Origin: Bugula neritina
Lineage: Eukaryota; Bryozoa; Gymnolaemata; Cheilostomatida; Bugulidae
Length of the DNA: 64,000 nucleotides
Assembly (NCBI GenBank): GCA_964035545.1
Contig: OZ037766.1
Span: 24,264,767-24,328,766, forward strand
Direction: 5' to 3'
The translations under genes were made by a program, and so were the position numbers. Below, piece after piece: positions 34,201-44,960 of this stretch. The notes beneath the pieces were generated by a model. That model did not search any database. It saw only the letters and a program-made list of their open reading frames with translations, and had not been told where the DNA came from. Within the stretch, counting starts at the first letter, position 1, and each line of letters starts with the position of its first letter.

Positions 34201-37200
34201 TAAGTTTCTACAGCGAGAAAATTTTACTCATATTACTATAAATATTTTTAAGTTTTATAGAGAAAGAAAATTTAAAATAATGAATTACATACCGTTTTTA
34301 TCATGCTCACTCGATATAGGAAAATTTTATCTTCAGAGGAAGAATCAGGCAGCAGTAATGCAATTGTTAATGCATAAGATGATTCTAGTGATGCTGTAGT
34401 TGTAGCAGGCGCTTGGGTAGTTGTAGCAGGGGCTTGAGTAGTTTTAGGTGGTGCTTGAGTAGTTGTAGAAAGTGCTTGAGTACTTTTAGCAGGTGTTTGA
34501 GTAGTGGAAGCGGGCGCTTGAGTGGTTTCAGCTGGAGCTTGAGTTGTTTTAGCAGGTCTTTGGGTAGTTGTAGCAGGTGCTTTAGTAGATATAGGAGGTG
34601 CTTGAGTACTTGTAGCTGGTGCTTGAGTAGTGGAAACAGACGCTTGAGTGGTTTTGCCTAATGCTTGAGTAAAGTTAGCAGGTGCTTGAGTAGTGCTAGC
34701 GAGTGCTTGAGTGTTGGAAGTGAGCGCTTGAGTAGTTTTAGCTGGTGCTTGAGTAGTTGTAGAAAGTGCTTGAGTACTTTTAGCAGGTGATTGAGTAGTG
34801 GAAACAGGCGCTTGAGTAGTTTTGCCTAGTGCTTGAGTAGAGTTAGCAGGTGCTTGAGTACTTATAGCAGGTGCTTGTGTAGTTGTAGTAGGTCCTGCAG
34901 TACTTGTAACAGGTGCTTGAGTAGTGGAAGCGGGTGCTTGAGTGGTTTCAGTTGGTGCTTGAGTTGTTTTAGCAGGTGCTCGGGTAGTTGTAGCAGGTGC
35001 TTTAGTAGATGTGGGAGGTGCGTGAGTACTTGTAGCAGGTGCTTGATTAGTTTTAGCTGGTGCTTGAGTAGATGTAGCAGGTGCTTGAGTACTTGTAGCT
35101 GGTGCTTGAGTAGTGGAAACAGGCGCTTGAGTGGTTTTGCCTAGTGCTTGAGTAGAGTTAGCAGATGCTTGAGTAGTGTTGGCTAGTGCTTGAGTGGTGG
35201 AAGTGAGCACTTGAGTAGTTGTAGAAGGTGCTTGAGTACTTGTAGCAGGTGCTTGTGTAGTTGTAGTAGGTCCTGCAGTACTTGTAACAGGTGCTTGAGT
35301 AGTGGAAACAGGCGCTTGAGTGGTTTTGCCTAGTGCTTGAGTAGAGTTAGCAGGTGCTTGAGTAGTGTTAGCTAGTGCTTGAGTGGTGGAAGTGAGCGCT
35401 GGAGTGGTTTTAGCAAGTGCTTTAGTAGATATAGGAGGTGCTTGAGTACTTGTAGCAGGTGCTTGTGTAGTTGTAGTAGGTCCTGCAGCACTTGTAGCAG
35501 GTGCTTGAGTAGTGGAAGCGAGTGCTTGAGTGGTTTCAGCTGGTGCTTGGGTTGTTTTAGCAGGTGCTTGGGTAGTTGTAGCAGGTGCTTTAGTAGATGT
35601 AGGAGGTTCTTGAGTACTTGTAGCAGGTGCTTGGGTAGTTGTAGCAGGTGCTTTAGTAGATGTAGGAGGTTCTTGAGTACTTGTAGCAGGTGCTTGATTA
35701 GTTTTAGCTGGTGCTTGAGTAGTGGAAACAGGCGCTTGAGTGGTTTTGCCTAGTGCTTGAGTAGAGTCAGCAGGTGCTTGAGTAGTGTTGGCTAGTGCTT
35801 GTGTGGTGGAAGTGAGCGCTTGAGTAGTTTTAGCTGGTGCTTGAGTAGTTGTAGAAGGTGCTTGAGTACTTGTAGCAGGTGCTTGTGTAGTTGTAGTAGG
35901 TTCTGCAGTACTTGTAACAGGTGCTTGAGTAGTGGAAACAGGCGCTTGAGTGGTTTTGCCTAGTGCTTGAGTAGAGTCAGCAGGTGCTTGAGTAGTGTTG
36001 GCTAGTGCTTGTGTGGTGGAAGTGAGCGCTTGAGTAGTTTTAGCTGGTGCTTGAGTAGATATAGGTGGTGATTGAGTACTTGTAGTAGGTGCTTGTGTAG
36101 TTGTAGTAGGTCCTGCAGTACTTGTAACAGGTGCTTGAGTAGTGGAAGCAAGCGCTTGAGTGGTTTCAGCTGGTGCTTGAGTAGTTTTAGCAGGTGCTTG
36201 GGTAGTTGTAGCAGGTGCTCTAGTAGATGTAGGAGGTGCTTGAGTACTTTTAGCAGGTGCTTGAGTACTTGCAGAAGATGCTTGAGTAGTGTTAGCTAGT
36301 GCTTGAGTGGTTTTAGGTGGTGCTTGAGTAGTTGTGGCAGGCGCTTGAGTAGTTTTAGGTGATGCGTTGGTAGTTTTAGCAATTGGTTGTGTTTCTGTCT
36401 GTCCACCATTGGTAGTACCTGCTATAGGCATCTGTATTTTTTCAGTGTCAGATTGAACTTGTATTCCTTTCAAAGCATCTTTTATAATGTCAAATGATTG
36501 ATTTTGTAATTTATTACTTAATTTATTGACAACGTCTGTTATAAAATCTTGACCAATAAGTTGATTTACGTTCATAGCCCGTTTAAATCTTGTTAGTTCC
36601 TTTTCTCTCCAGATAACCACGCAAGTATAGTTATCTGTTGTTCTTGCATTACACTCAACTGAAGTATACTGCTGTTTTCCTGAAAACTGTTTTCTGTACT
36701 GGTTTTCTAGCTGAAAAATAAAAGCAAGATTGTATTTAGTCAACACTTCTAATATAAACATCTTAAAGTTATCATAATTATTGTAGGCCTAAAGGTTTTC
36801 ATCATAATTTTGTTGCTGGCCTAATTTTGAAACACATGGTTTTTTGCATAACAATAGGCATTTAAACTTATATACTTTTACTAATATTGCCTTATTATAA
36901 TAAATCAATACTGCGTCAAAAAGCTACCAATTCTATTATCGTTTATTACTCAGCTCACTATGGTAAACCATCAGGCAAGTTAATCAAAATAAGCCATCGG
37001 TTAGCCTACTGTAAAAAGTTATTAAATATTTTCACTGAAAATACCCTAATTTTGTAACAAGAAAATAATCCTTCATTGCTTTCCCCGTTGATCTCAGTTT
37101 GATAGTATTTTTAAAATTTAGTAAAGTAAATTTTGTTACATATCTATAGCGATTTTCTGGTGACAATTAAAAGATGTTTTTATCCTAGCAAGTTTTTATG

Positions 37201-40200
37201 TAGGCTTGTGCAATAAAAAAGTTATGTGAAGTGACTAGTAGTCTGGGAAGTTCAAAATAGTTTTAACTGATTGTAGCTTTATTGCAGCTAATTTTTAAAA
37301 AAACTAATTTGAAAAGAGTTAATAGAGGTAATGAGATATGAGAGCTAAATAAGTAATAAAGTTAAGAAAAAAATGAAATATTCAACAAATGAACAATTTC
37401 CAATAATTACCTCGCTTGAAGAGGTAATGCAGCTAAAGGTTTATTGAAGCTGAAATGGTTGCCAAGCGGGAATTCATGAGTGCAAAGCGCATCATCATAA
37501 AAATAAAGTTTTGAGTTGTTTATTTTGGGCAAAAAGCTAAATTATCATGCAGTAGCTATAACCAGCACTTACTGACAGCTGCTTCACTTAACAGAAACCA
37601 GCAATAAATCAAAAACGAATGCCATCACATTGGTTGGAACGCATACTATTCATTGGTGCCTAATATATGAATATTCACTGAACCTATAATCATGACGAAG
37701 TTAGCTTTTGAGAATCGTGAAAAACTTACTGCTTCTTTTATGCTTTGTCTGTACAACATTAGGGTTTCATCATCAGTTGTGTTTATCAGCCTTGGAATAA
37801 CTAAATTGAAGGTTGTTTTGTTAAAAATTTCAAAAGCAGGTTGTTTTTCAGTTGACATTGAGGAAATTGAAGTCAGGTTTTTAGCCATTGTTGTAGATAC
37901 TTCAGTAGCTCTGGAAGTTGCCTGAGTAGTTTTGGCAGGTGCCAGGGTAGTCGTAGCAGGTGATTGAGTCATGTCTAGTGTTTGAGTACTTGTAGCAGGT
38001 GATTTAGTAATTGTGGCAGATGTTTTTGTAACGATGGTAGGTGCTGTGGTAGATGTTGTAGGTGCCTGGGTAAATGTGGCAGGTGTTTTAGTAGTTTTGG
38101 CAGGTCCTGAGGTAGTTGTTGTAGAGTGTTGGGTCATGTCTGGTGTTTCAGTACTTGTTGCAAGTGCTTTAGTAGTTGTGGCAGGTGCTTCAGTAATTGT
38201 GGCAAGTGCGTGAGTAGTTTTGGTAGGAGTCTTAGCAGTTTTAGCTGGTGCTTTAATAGTTGTGACAGGTGCTTGGGTTGGCGTGGCAGATGCTTTCGTA
38301 GTTAAGGCAGATGCTTTCGTAGTTGTGGCAGATGCTTTCGTAGTTGTGGCAGGTGTTTTAGTAGTTGTGGCAGGTGCCTGGGTAGCTGTGGCAGGTGCTT
38401 TAGTAGTTGGGGCAGATACTTCAGTAATTGTGACAGGCGCTTGGGTAGTTGTGGCAAGTGCTTCCGTAGTAGTGGCAGGTGCTTGAGTAATGTTGGCAGG
38501 TGCCTGAGTAGTTTTAGCTGATGCTTTAGTAGTTGTAGCAGATGCTTTCGTAGTTGTGGCAGGTGCTTGAGTAGTTTTAGTTGGTGCTTTAGTAATTGTG
38601 ACAGGCGCTTGAGTAGTTGTGGCAAGTGCTTCCATAGTAGTGGCAGGTGCTTGAGTAGTTTTAGCTGATGCTTTAGTAATTGTGACAGACGCTTGAGTAG
38701 TTGTAGCGGATGCCTGGGTAGCTGTGGCAGGTGTTTTAGTAGTTGTGGCAGGTGTTTTAGTAGTTGGGGCAGATACTTCAGTAATTGTGACAGGCGCTTG
38801 GGTAGTTGTGGCAAGTGCTTCCATAGTAGTGGCAGGTGCTTGAGTAGTTTTAGCTGATGCTTTAGTAATTGTGACAGGCGCTTGAGTAGTTGTAGCGGAT
38901 GCCTGGGTAGCTGTGGCAGGTGTTTTAGTAGTTGTGGCAGGTGCTTTAGTAGTTGGGGCAGATACTTCAGTAATTGTGACAGGCGCTTGGGTATTTGTGG
39001 CAAGTGCTTCCGTAGTAGTGGCAGGTGCTTGAGTAGTTTTAGCTGATGCTTTAGTAGTTGTGGCAGGTGCTTGAGTAGTGTTGGCAGGTGCCTGAGTAGT
39101 TTTAGTTGGTGCTTTAGTAATTGTGACAGGCGCTTGGGTAGTTTTAGTTGATGCTTTAATAATTGTGACAGGCGCTTGAGTAGTTGTGGCAGGTGCTTTA
39201 GTAGTTGGGGCAGATACTTCAGTAATTGTGACAGGCGCTTGGGTAGTTGTGGCAAGTGCTTCCGTAGTAGTGGCAGGTGCTTGGGTAATGTTGGCAGGTG
39301 CCAGAGTAGTTTTAGCTGATTGGGTTGTTGGGGCGGGTGTTTGAGCACTTGTGGCAGATGCTCTAGCAGTTGTAGTAGGTGCCTGAGTAGTTGTAGCAGG
39401 TGCTTGTGTAGTTGTAGCAGGTGCTTTAGTAGTCATAGCTGGTGTTGTCTTTGGTCCTTTGTTAAAAATAAAATTGTTTGTTATAATTGTCTATCGCATA
39501 GTTTGGATTGGTTTTGGTTTAATTATAATCAATTTGTATGATATATATGTCTTTTTTATAATGCAAATAATAAAAATGCTACTCATGTTTAAAATAACAT
39601 TTTTTCTAAATTATTTCCACAACCTACCTACACATGTGATTCCGTCTCCTTTGTATCCATATTTGCAGAAACAGCGCAACTTGTTCAAAGCCATGATAAA
39701 TTCACATTTTGCATTTGGAGAGCATACTTCATTACCACATATCATACCATCTGCTTCTATAGAGACATAAACAAGTATATTGCCAGTCTGGTAATTCAAT
39801 CAAATCTAAGGTTGGTATAATATTTCTCTTTTACATAAAGTTGCATTAAGATTCAAACAATGATTTCTTAAAGCCATTCATTGTAATCATGCTTTTTAAT
39901 TCATACGGAAGTAACAGTAAAAACTATTTTTGTTCTCGCATTTTTATTCAATAGCTTATTATGGAGTTTATTAACTCAATGCTTAATTTTTGAAAGCTTG
40001 GCTGGGTTTACCCCAATTTAATAGTTAACATTCAACAATGGTTTTGCTGCTTTAGCTAGATATATTTTTTAGAACTAAGGACTCAGTCACCTTGTGACCA
40101 GTCTCTTACTAACACATAAGGCATTAAAATTTTTAGCATACATGTGATTATAATTTTTAAAGATCAATATTGTAGTTAACAATTTTTATCTAAAACATTT

Positions 40201-42700
40201 CTTCAAACATATAAGCTTTATTTATTTTGCTGTGTTAATTACCACATGTGAATGCCACTCTTCTTTTAAATTCGTCAAATAATAGCGCTTATGAGAATAT
40301 ACAAATAATCTGGTTTTCAGAATATTATATTTATTGCGTCCACTACTTAATAGTAAATAAAATACAAACACAATTAAAATTCATTCAAAAGTTCAAATAA
40401 TTTCTATTTCCTATGAAAATGTTGTTTATGAAGATGATATACTAACTGAATTAGGCAAGTTTTACTTTGAATTATTCACAACACAATACAAATCTCTAAT
40501 ACTTAGATATCTTTACTTTTCATATTCACCAAACTCTTCTATGCAATATAAAGAATTTAGTATGTATATATAATATGTATATATATAATATTTATATATA
40601 ATATGTATATAATACTTGGTACTTTATATTCCACTAGGTTATTACTACTACATTACTATTATGTAACTGCAATATAAAGAATTTCATCTATATGCTGAAT
40701 ATTGGAAAACATATTCCTATTACTACTATATTACTATTATTATTATTACGTAACTACTTTGTTGCTGTATAGCTTTGCTTTACCTGTGCAGGTGAGTCCA
40801 TCCCCAGTGAATCCTAACTTACAGGTACAGGTAAATGATCCTACAGTGTTTGTACATTTTGCATTCTTATCACACTTGTTTGATGGTACGTCACACTCAT
40901 TGAAATCTACAAACAGTTAGATTAACATCAAATAGTCACCAGTCATTACCAAGACTTACTTAAAAGTTTAGCCATGAAAAGTGCTATCTTTAATATATAT
41001 TATAATGCGTTATTTATAGAATGTGGGCAATTCGATCTTGGGGTAATTTCTACAAAGCATAACTTACTGTTACTAAACATACAGTAATTAAGCTTCAAGT
41101 TGATAAAAGTATATGAATTTGCATTGAAGAGTGTAGCTTCAATAAAACATGAGCTCTAGTAAAATTGTTATGTGTTATTGTGGTTGCTAGGCTACACTGC
41201 TTGAATGTCTTATAAAGCAATATTATTTAAAATTATTCTTTTGAAAAGTTTACCTTCTAATTTTCAACAAATATGTCACATATTTAGCATAGCTGCAGCA
41301 AGTATGTGGCCATTCAAAATCTGACTAAAGCGTTTGAGAAATAATGACACCAACCAACATGGCAACAATTTCCAAATATGTCCTATATATTACATATATA
41401 GAAACACTTCCAGACAGAAGGGTGTGGCAAGATATCATAGTTCATCTGTAGAGTAACTTTGGCAAGGAAGTTCTTCCAATACACAACTCTTTATACTCAG
41501 CGGATTCAGTAAACTTGATATTTGTACTAATGTAAAAAGTTTGAGTGTCAAAAGACCTATAAAATGTAATATTTCTGATCAAAAAAGTATTTTTACTATG
41601 AAAAAGTAGCTATTTTAAATATAGTTACTTGTTTAGTCATCACACACTAAAGTGGAATATTTCTTAAGAATTATCCTGTTTAGTATGAAATATGTTTATA
41701 ATTAAAACTTGCACATATCATTTACCAATCTAATTTTCATTTAATGAGTTGGCATATAATCTTAGTTTACTTATTGCGACAGCCAAGGTTTAGACAGAAC
41801 AAGATGCTCTTGCGCAAAAATTCCATATATGTATTAGCTTATACATCCATAGGCTTACCTATCTCGCAGCGTTTACCAGTGAATCCCTTTTTGCATTCAC
41901 AGAAGGTACCTCTTCGTAATGCCCAAAAGCAGTTTCCGTTATTTGAACAAGCTTCCTTACCACATGGAAACCTTTGCTGACCTATAATAATCACGCAGAT
42001 CTTATATGAGTTTCAGAGCATTCAATCAGCACACTCATAGTTGCATACAACTAATGTGATTCATTATGCAGCATTACAACTTTATCAGTAGATATTTCAA
42101 AACACATGTATTCACCAACAAAAAATAACTTTGAATAAAAAGGATATAAATTATTACTTATACAGAATGCCTCAATAATCAACAAATTTTCAAAAACATC
42201 TGTTTGCTGCTTAATTATGACAAATTGTGATGCACTAAAAAGCATTGTTAAATAATTTTAGTCTAGATACTCAATTGTTCATTTGTTTGATTAAAATGTT
42301 CAGTTTTGATATTTGATATTTGATATTCAATTCAAATGTCACACAATGAACCCATCAATTAAGCTATGGCTTTTTTACCTAATCAATATTAAATATTTTT
42401 ATGTAACAGCTTTATAACAATCAATACCCATGACCTTTTAATATACTGTAATAACTGGACTTCATCCCTCTTTTGCAGAGATAAATGTTCCCAAGTTGGA
42501 CCAGTTTCATTCACTTTATTTTGTTAGTAATAATATCACGGAGCAACTTTTCATACAACTAGAGCTGAGTTATTTCTTCATGAACTTATAAACACCACCT
42601 AAGTTTTGAAATATAAATATGATAAATGAACAGTACCTGTGACAGAAACAAGATTGCTGGCAATTCCCAGCAAAAGGAAGAAGCTAATTGCAGTCTGCAT
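31221..42700 (-). CDS. Mucin-like EGF-domain transmembrane protein 2
   Basis: Twelve coding exons, 1803 aa: 42700-42637, 41981-41859, 40906-40784, 39756-39628, 39456-37730, 36710-34293, 34180-33816, 33703-33686, 33226-33084, 32591-32488, 31937-31803 and 31283-31221. All splice sites are GT-AG and all phases fit. Layout: signal peptide (MQTAISFFLLLGIASN); EGF modules at 22-62, 63-103 (cbEGF, DFNEC) and 104-146; mucin region 1 (about 147-680); module a with C-x7-Y-x-C and RFKR; mucin region 2 (about 800-1490); module b with C-x7-Y-x-C and RSKR; an 18-nt microexon; a half EGF (CPYGWKGADC); a membrane helix near 1672-1697; and a tail of about 105 residues containing ETPANGPHYVGAKAW. It is probably a type I cell-surface mucin. 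Compared with paralogue 1 it has an extra mucin-plus-module unit, which looks like an internal duplication. Confidence 0.88.
32231..32442 (-). repeat. tRNA-derived SINE, copy 2
   Basis: Full-length-looking copy: minus-strand tRNA-like head with gtctaggggttaga and gggttcaagtcc, then a body containing agagcatctagtcataa and ctcctgtgcctcatctt. The body is shared with the copy at 51789-52000. It lies in the intron between the 32591-32488 and 31937-31803 exons of mucin-like gene 2, in the same orientation as the gene. Confidence 0.8.
33686..33703 (-). other. 18-nt microexon of mucin-like gene 2
   Basis: Flanked by tttttcttttag and gtaagtag. It adds six codons (phase 2 in and out) between the juxtamembrane module and the half EGF/membrane exon. 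The equivalent exon in gene 1 (4400-4359) is 42 nt and also phase 2 to phase 2, which supports both. Confidence 0.75.
34293..36710 (-). repeat. 21-bp coding minisatellite (mucin region 2, gene 2)
   Basis: Most of this exon is a 7-residue repeat (QAPATST type) with higher-order duplication: blocks containing LGKTTQAPVSTTQAP and TSTAGPTTTTQAP recur several times. The plus strand is open as Cys/Ser-rich shadow frames. Confidence 0.9.
37730..39456 (-). repeat. 21-bp coding minisatellite (mucin region 1, gene 2)
   Basis: A 575-codon exon, mostly Thr/Ala/Pro repeats with recurring 7-residue steps such as KASAKTT and QAPATTT. It also shows longer repeated blocks containing VTITEVSAPTTKAPA. It ends in the N-terminal part of the juxtamembrane module (TTDDETLMLYRQSIKEA). 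Confidence 0.9.
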
Positions 42701-43439
42701 TATTTGTCGATTGGAGTGTTAACCAGGCAGGTAGAGTGATGTGTGACCGAAACACAATGGAATAAAACTGTTCTGTACTATATTGTATAATAAAAACTTT
42801 AAAACAAAAAGGCTAATTAAACAGTGACTAGGAAGAAACACTTGTGTGTTGAAGGGCGTTGTAAGTCACTTTAACTAAGAGATGAGTAAACACCAGATAG
42901 CTGAGCACTAAGTATATTATTATCACCAAATTCAGGTTTTTATCTAAAGCATAATTTACATTTTGACGAAATTGATTCCTTGTGAAATAGAAATGCAAAT
43001 ATTTATATAGTAATAATGAAAGTGATAAGACAGCTAACTTTCGTAAATATAGAAAGTTCCGTTTTAACGACATGCAGTGATGACATGTGTGGGCCAAAGT
43101 CTGGTAATGTGACTATGAATTTCATTTTAAATTTAGATTTGCAACGTTTAGTAATTATTTATATGCTAAATTTAAACTGAACTTAAACTACTAAACTAAA
43201 CTTAAAGTTACTAAACAAAGGTATTTCTTTCTTAGCAGCTAAATAGCCATCAATAAATTTCTTGAATAGTAAAAATCAAATTGAAACCAATAATATATAT
43301 ATATGTGTGTGTGTGTGTGTGTAGGCACACACACACAATCAATCCATGAAGCCTTGTAAGAGGCAGCAAAAATTTGAATTTGCAAGTAAGGAATTAAAAT
43401 AACGTTTTTTTAGTACTCAACATAATAAGGCATTTTATA
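42701..43439. other. Upstream region of mucin-like gene 2
   Basis: AT-rich sequence upstream of the signal-peptide exon, expected to hold its promoter and 5' UTR. A (TA)n(TG)n microsatellite followed by an AC run lies at about 43294-43336. No gene was seen. Confidence 0.5.
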
Positions 43440-44640
43440 GGAAGTGATTCTGAATTAATAGTTTATACTGCTAATATTACTGTATGTCTATCAAATGTTA
43501 TACTTGCTTGATAAAATCATCAGTGTCCGTTGATATTTGTTTCAGAAAATTTCTTGAGTAAAACCATCCAATCGAAAAAGAGAGCTCATTTACAAAGAAA
43601 CACCAGCGAACCGGCCACATCATGTGGGAGCAAAAGCTTGGGCTTCTAAAGTTTCAATTGATCAACAATATTTTGGAGATGTAAGTGTATATATGCAGCT
43701 TTCTCACAGGCTTTTCGCTTCAAAAATTTAAAGAATAATGGTAGTTATATAAAAACTAGAATAGTTGAACAAACTATATTAGAAAAAAGTAGTAAACTGA
43801 GCTAATTAATGATTGAAATCTACTTGGTTACATTTTTATTCTATGCTAGCTTGCAGTACGTACTGAAATGGACAGGTGGAGAGAGGGTGGAGGGGGAGAG
43901 AGGGTGAGAGGGTGGAAGAGAGAAAATGAAGATAACAGTTGTTCAATTTTTTATGTGTTGACAACATCAAAAAGAGAATAATTTTCCACCTTAGAAGTTG
44001 TTAAACTATCATCGGTTATAAACTCTCATCTTGGAATTTGGCTTATGTTGCTGTATATTCATCTGGCTTATATTTCAAACTTGAAGTTTGAAGCTATATG
44101 TAATATTGTTGAAGCTGAAAGCTTTGTAAACACCAGCTTACTATTGTCTGTGATAACTTTCACAGATGTTTTCTGTTTGTAGGATGGCGAAACTCAAATG
44201 ACTGAGATAGAATCTTCTCGACCTGACAGCAACTGAATATGAATATGTACATGTATATATGCATACTTACCTATAAGTGTCATAATTAGGAAAAGAGATG
44301 ACAATTCTATTTGCAATAGCACTAACACGTGGTTGGTTTTTCACACTGCACCTCGTTGCTATTATAAGCAACACTTCTCTAATGTCATTAACCAACATTA
44401 AATCATTCTACGTAAAGAATGAGAACAATTTTTTCCAGCAGTGGGCTCTACCTAATCAGATTTTTAGGCTCTGTTATAAAGTATTCAAACGTGTTTCCTG
44501 TCAAAGAAGACTGTCCAGTTATATAACTCAGAACTTAAAGCTTATGCTCCGCCTTAGTTTTACTTATCAGAAACATTTAAAAATTTCAAATTATGATCGA
44601 GACTTCCCTGTTATTGCATTTCATATTAAGGTAGGCTATA
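43440..44640 (+). pseudogene. Inverted, decayed copy of the 3' end of mucin-like gene 2
   Basis: The plus strand here matches the minus strand of about 30800-32065 with many substitutions. It includes the equivalents of the last two exons: 43553-43680 (cytoplasmic tail, with the donor gtaagtg) and about 44184-44236 (last exon). The tail exon has an in-frame TGA where gene 2 has the CGA of its fourth codon, and the last exon ends early. It is therefore a non-functional fragment of a former paralogue. Confidence 0.85.
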
Positions 44641-44649
44641 GCATAGCCT

Positions 44650-44960
44650 ACCTTATGAGTTCCAGAACATTACGACAGCACATTCACTGTTTTATGAAAC
44701 CAATGTGATTCATTATCGCATTACAACTTCATCAGTCATTGTTTCAAAACACAAATTTCGGTCAGTAATAAAAAAAACGTTGAAGAAAAAGATGTCAATC
44801 ACTACTTTCACATGATATAAGAATAATAAACATATTTTTTAAAAAAGTTAGTTTACGGCTAAATTATGACAAATTGTGATGCACTAAAATGCATCACCTA
44901 ATATTTTTAGTCTTATAGATATTCATTTGTTCATCTGCTTCAGTGAAAATTTTAGTTTTG
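44650..44960. repeat. Direct copy of intron 1 of mucin-like gene 2
   Basis: Matches 42003-42310 in the same orientation (shared words: aatgtgattcatta, ttatgacaaattgtgatgc, ttttagtct). It follows directly on the inverted 3'-end fragment, so the breakpoint lies at about 44640-44650. Confidence 0.75.

Noticed and set aside
34413-36299. Plus-strand Cys/Ser-rich ORFs (SRCLSSC-type repeats) opposite the mucin exons; similar ones at 5987-6574 and 38013-38486
   Set aside because: They are exact antisense shadows of the 21-bp mucin repeat. The minus strand has splice sites, domains and a paralogue that support coding; the plus strand has none.
44298-44708. 136-aa plus-strand ORF
   Set aside because: It lies within the diverged inverted copy of the gene 2 3' flank and resembles no protein; the matching original region is non-coding.
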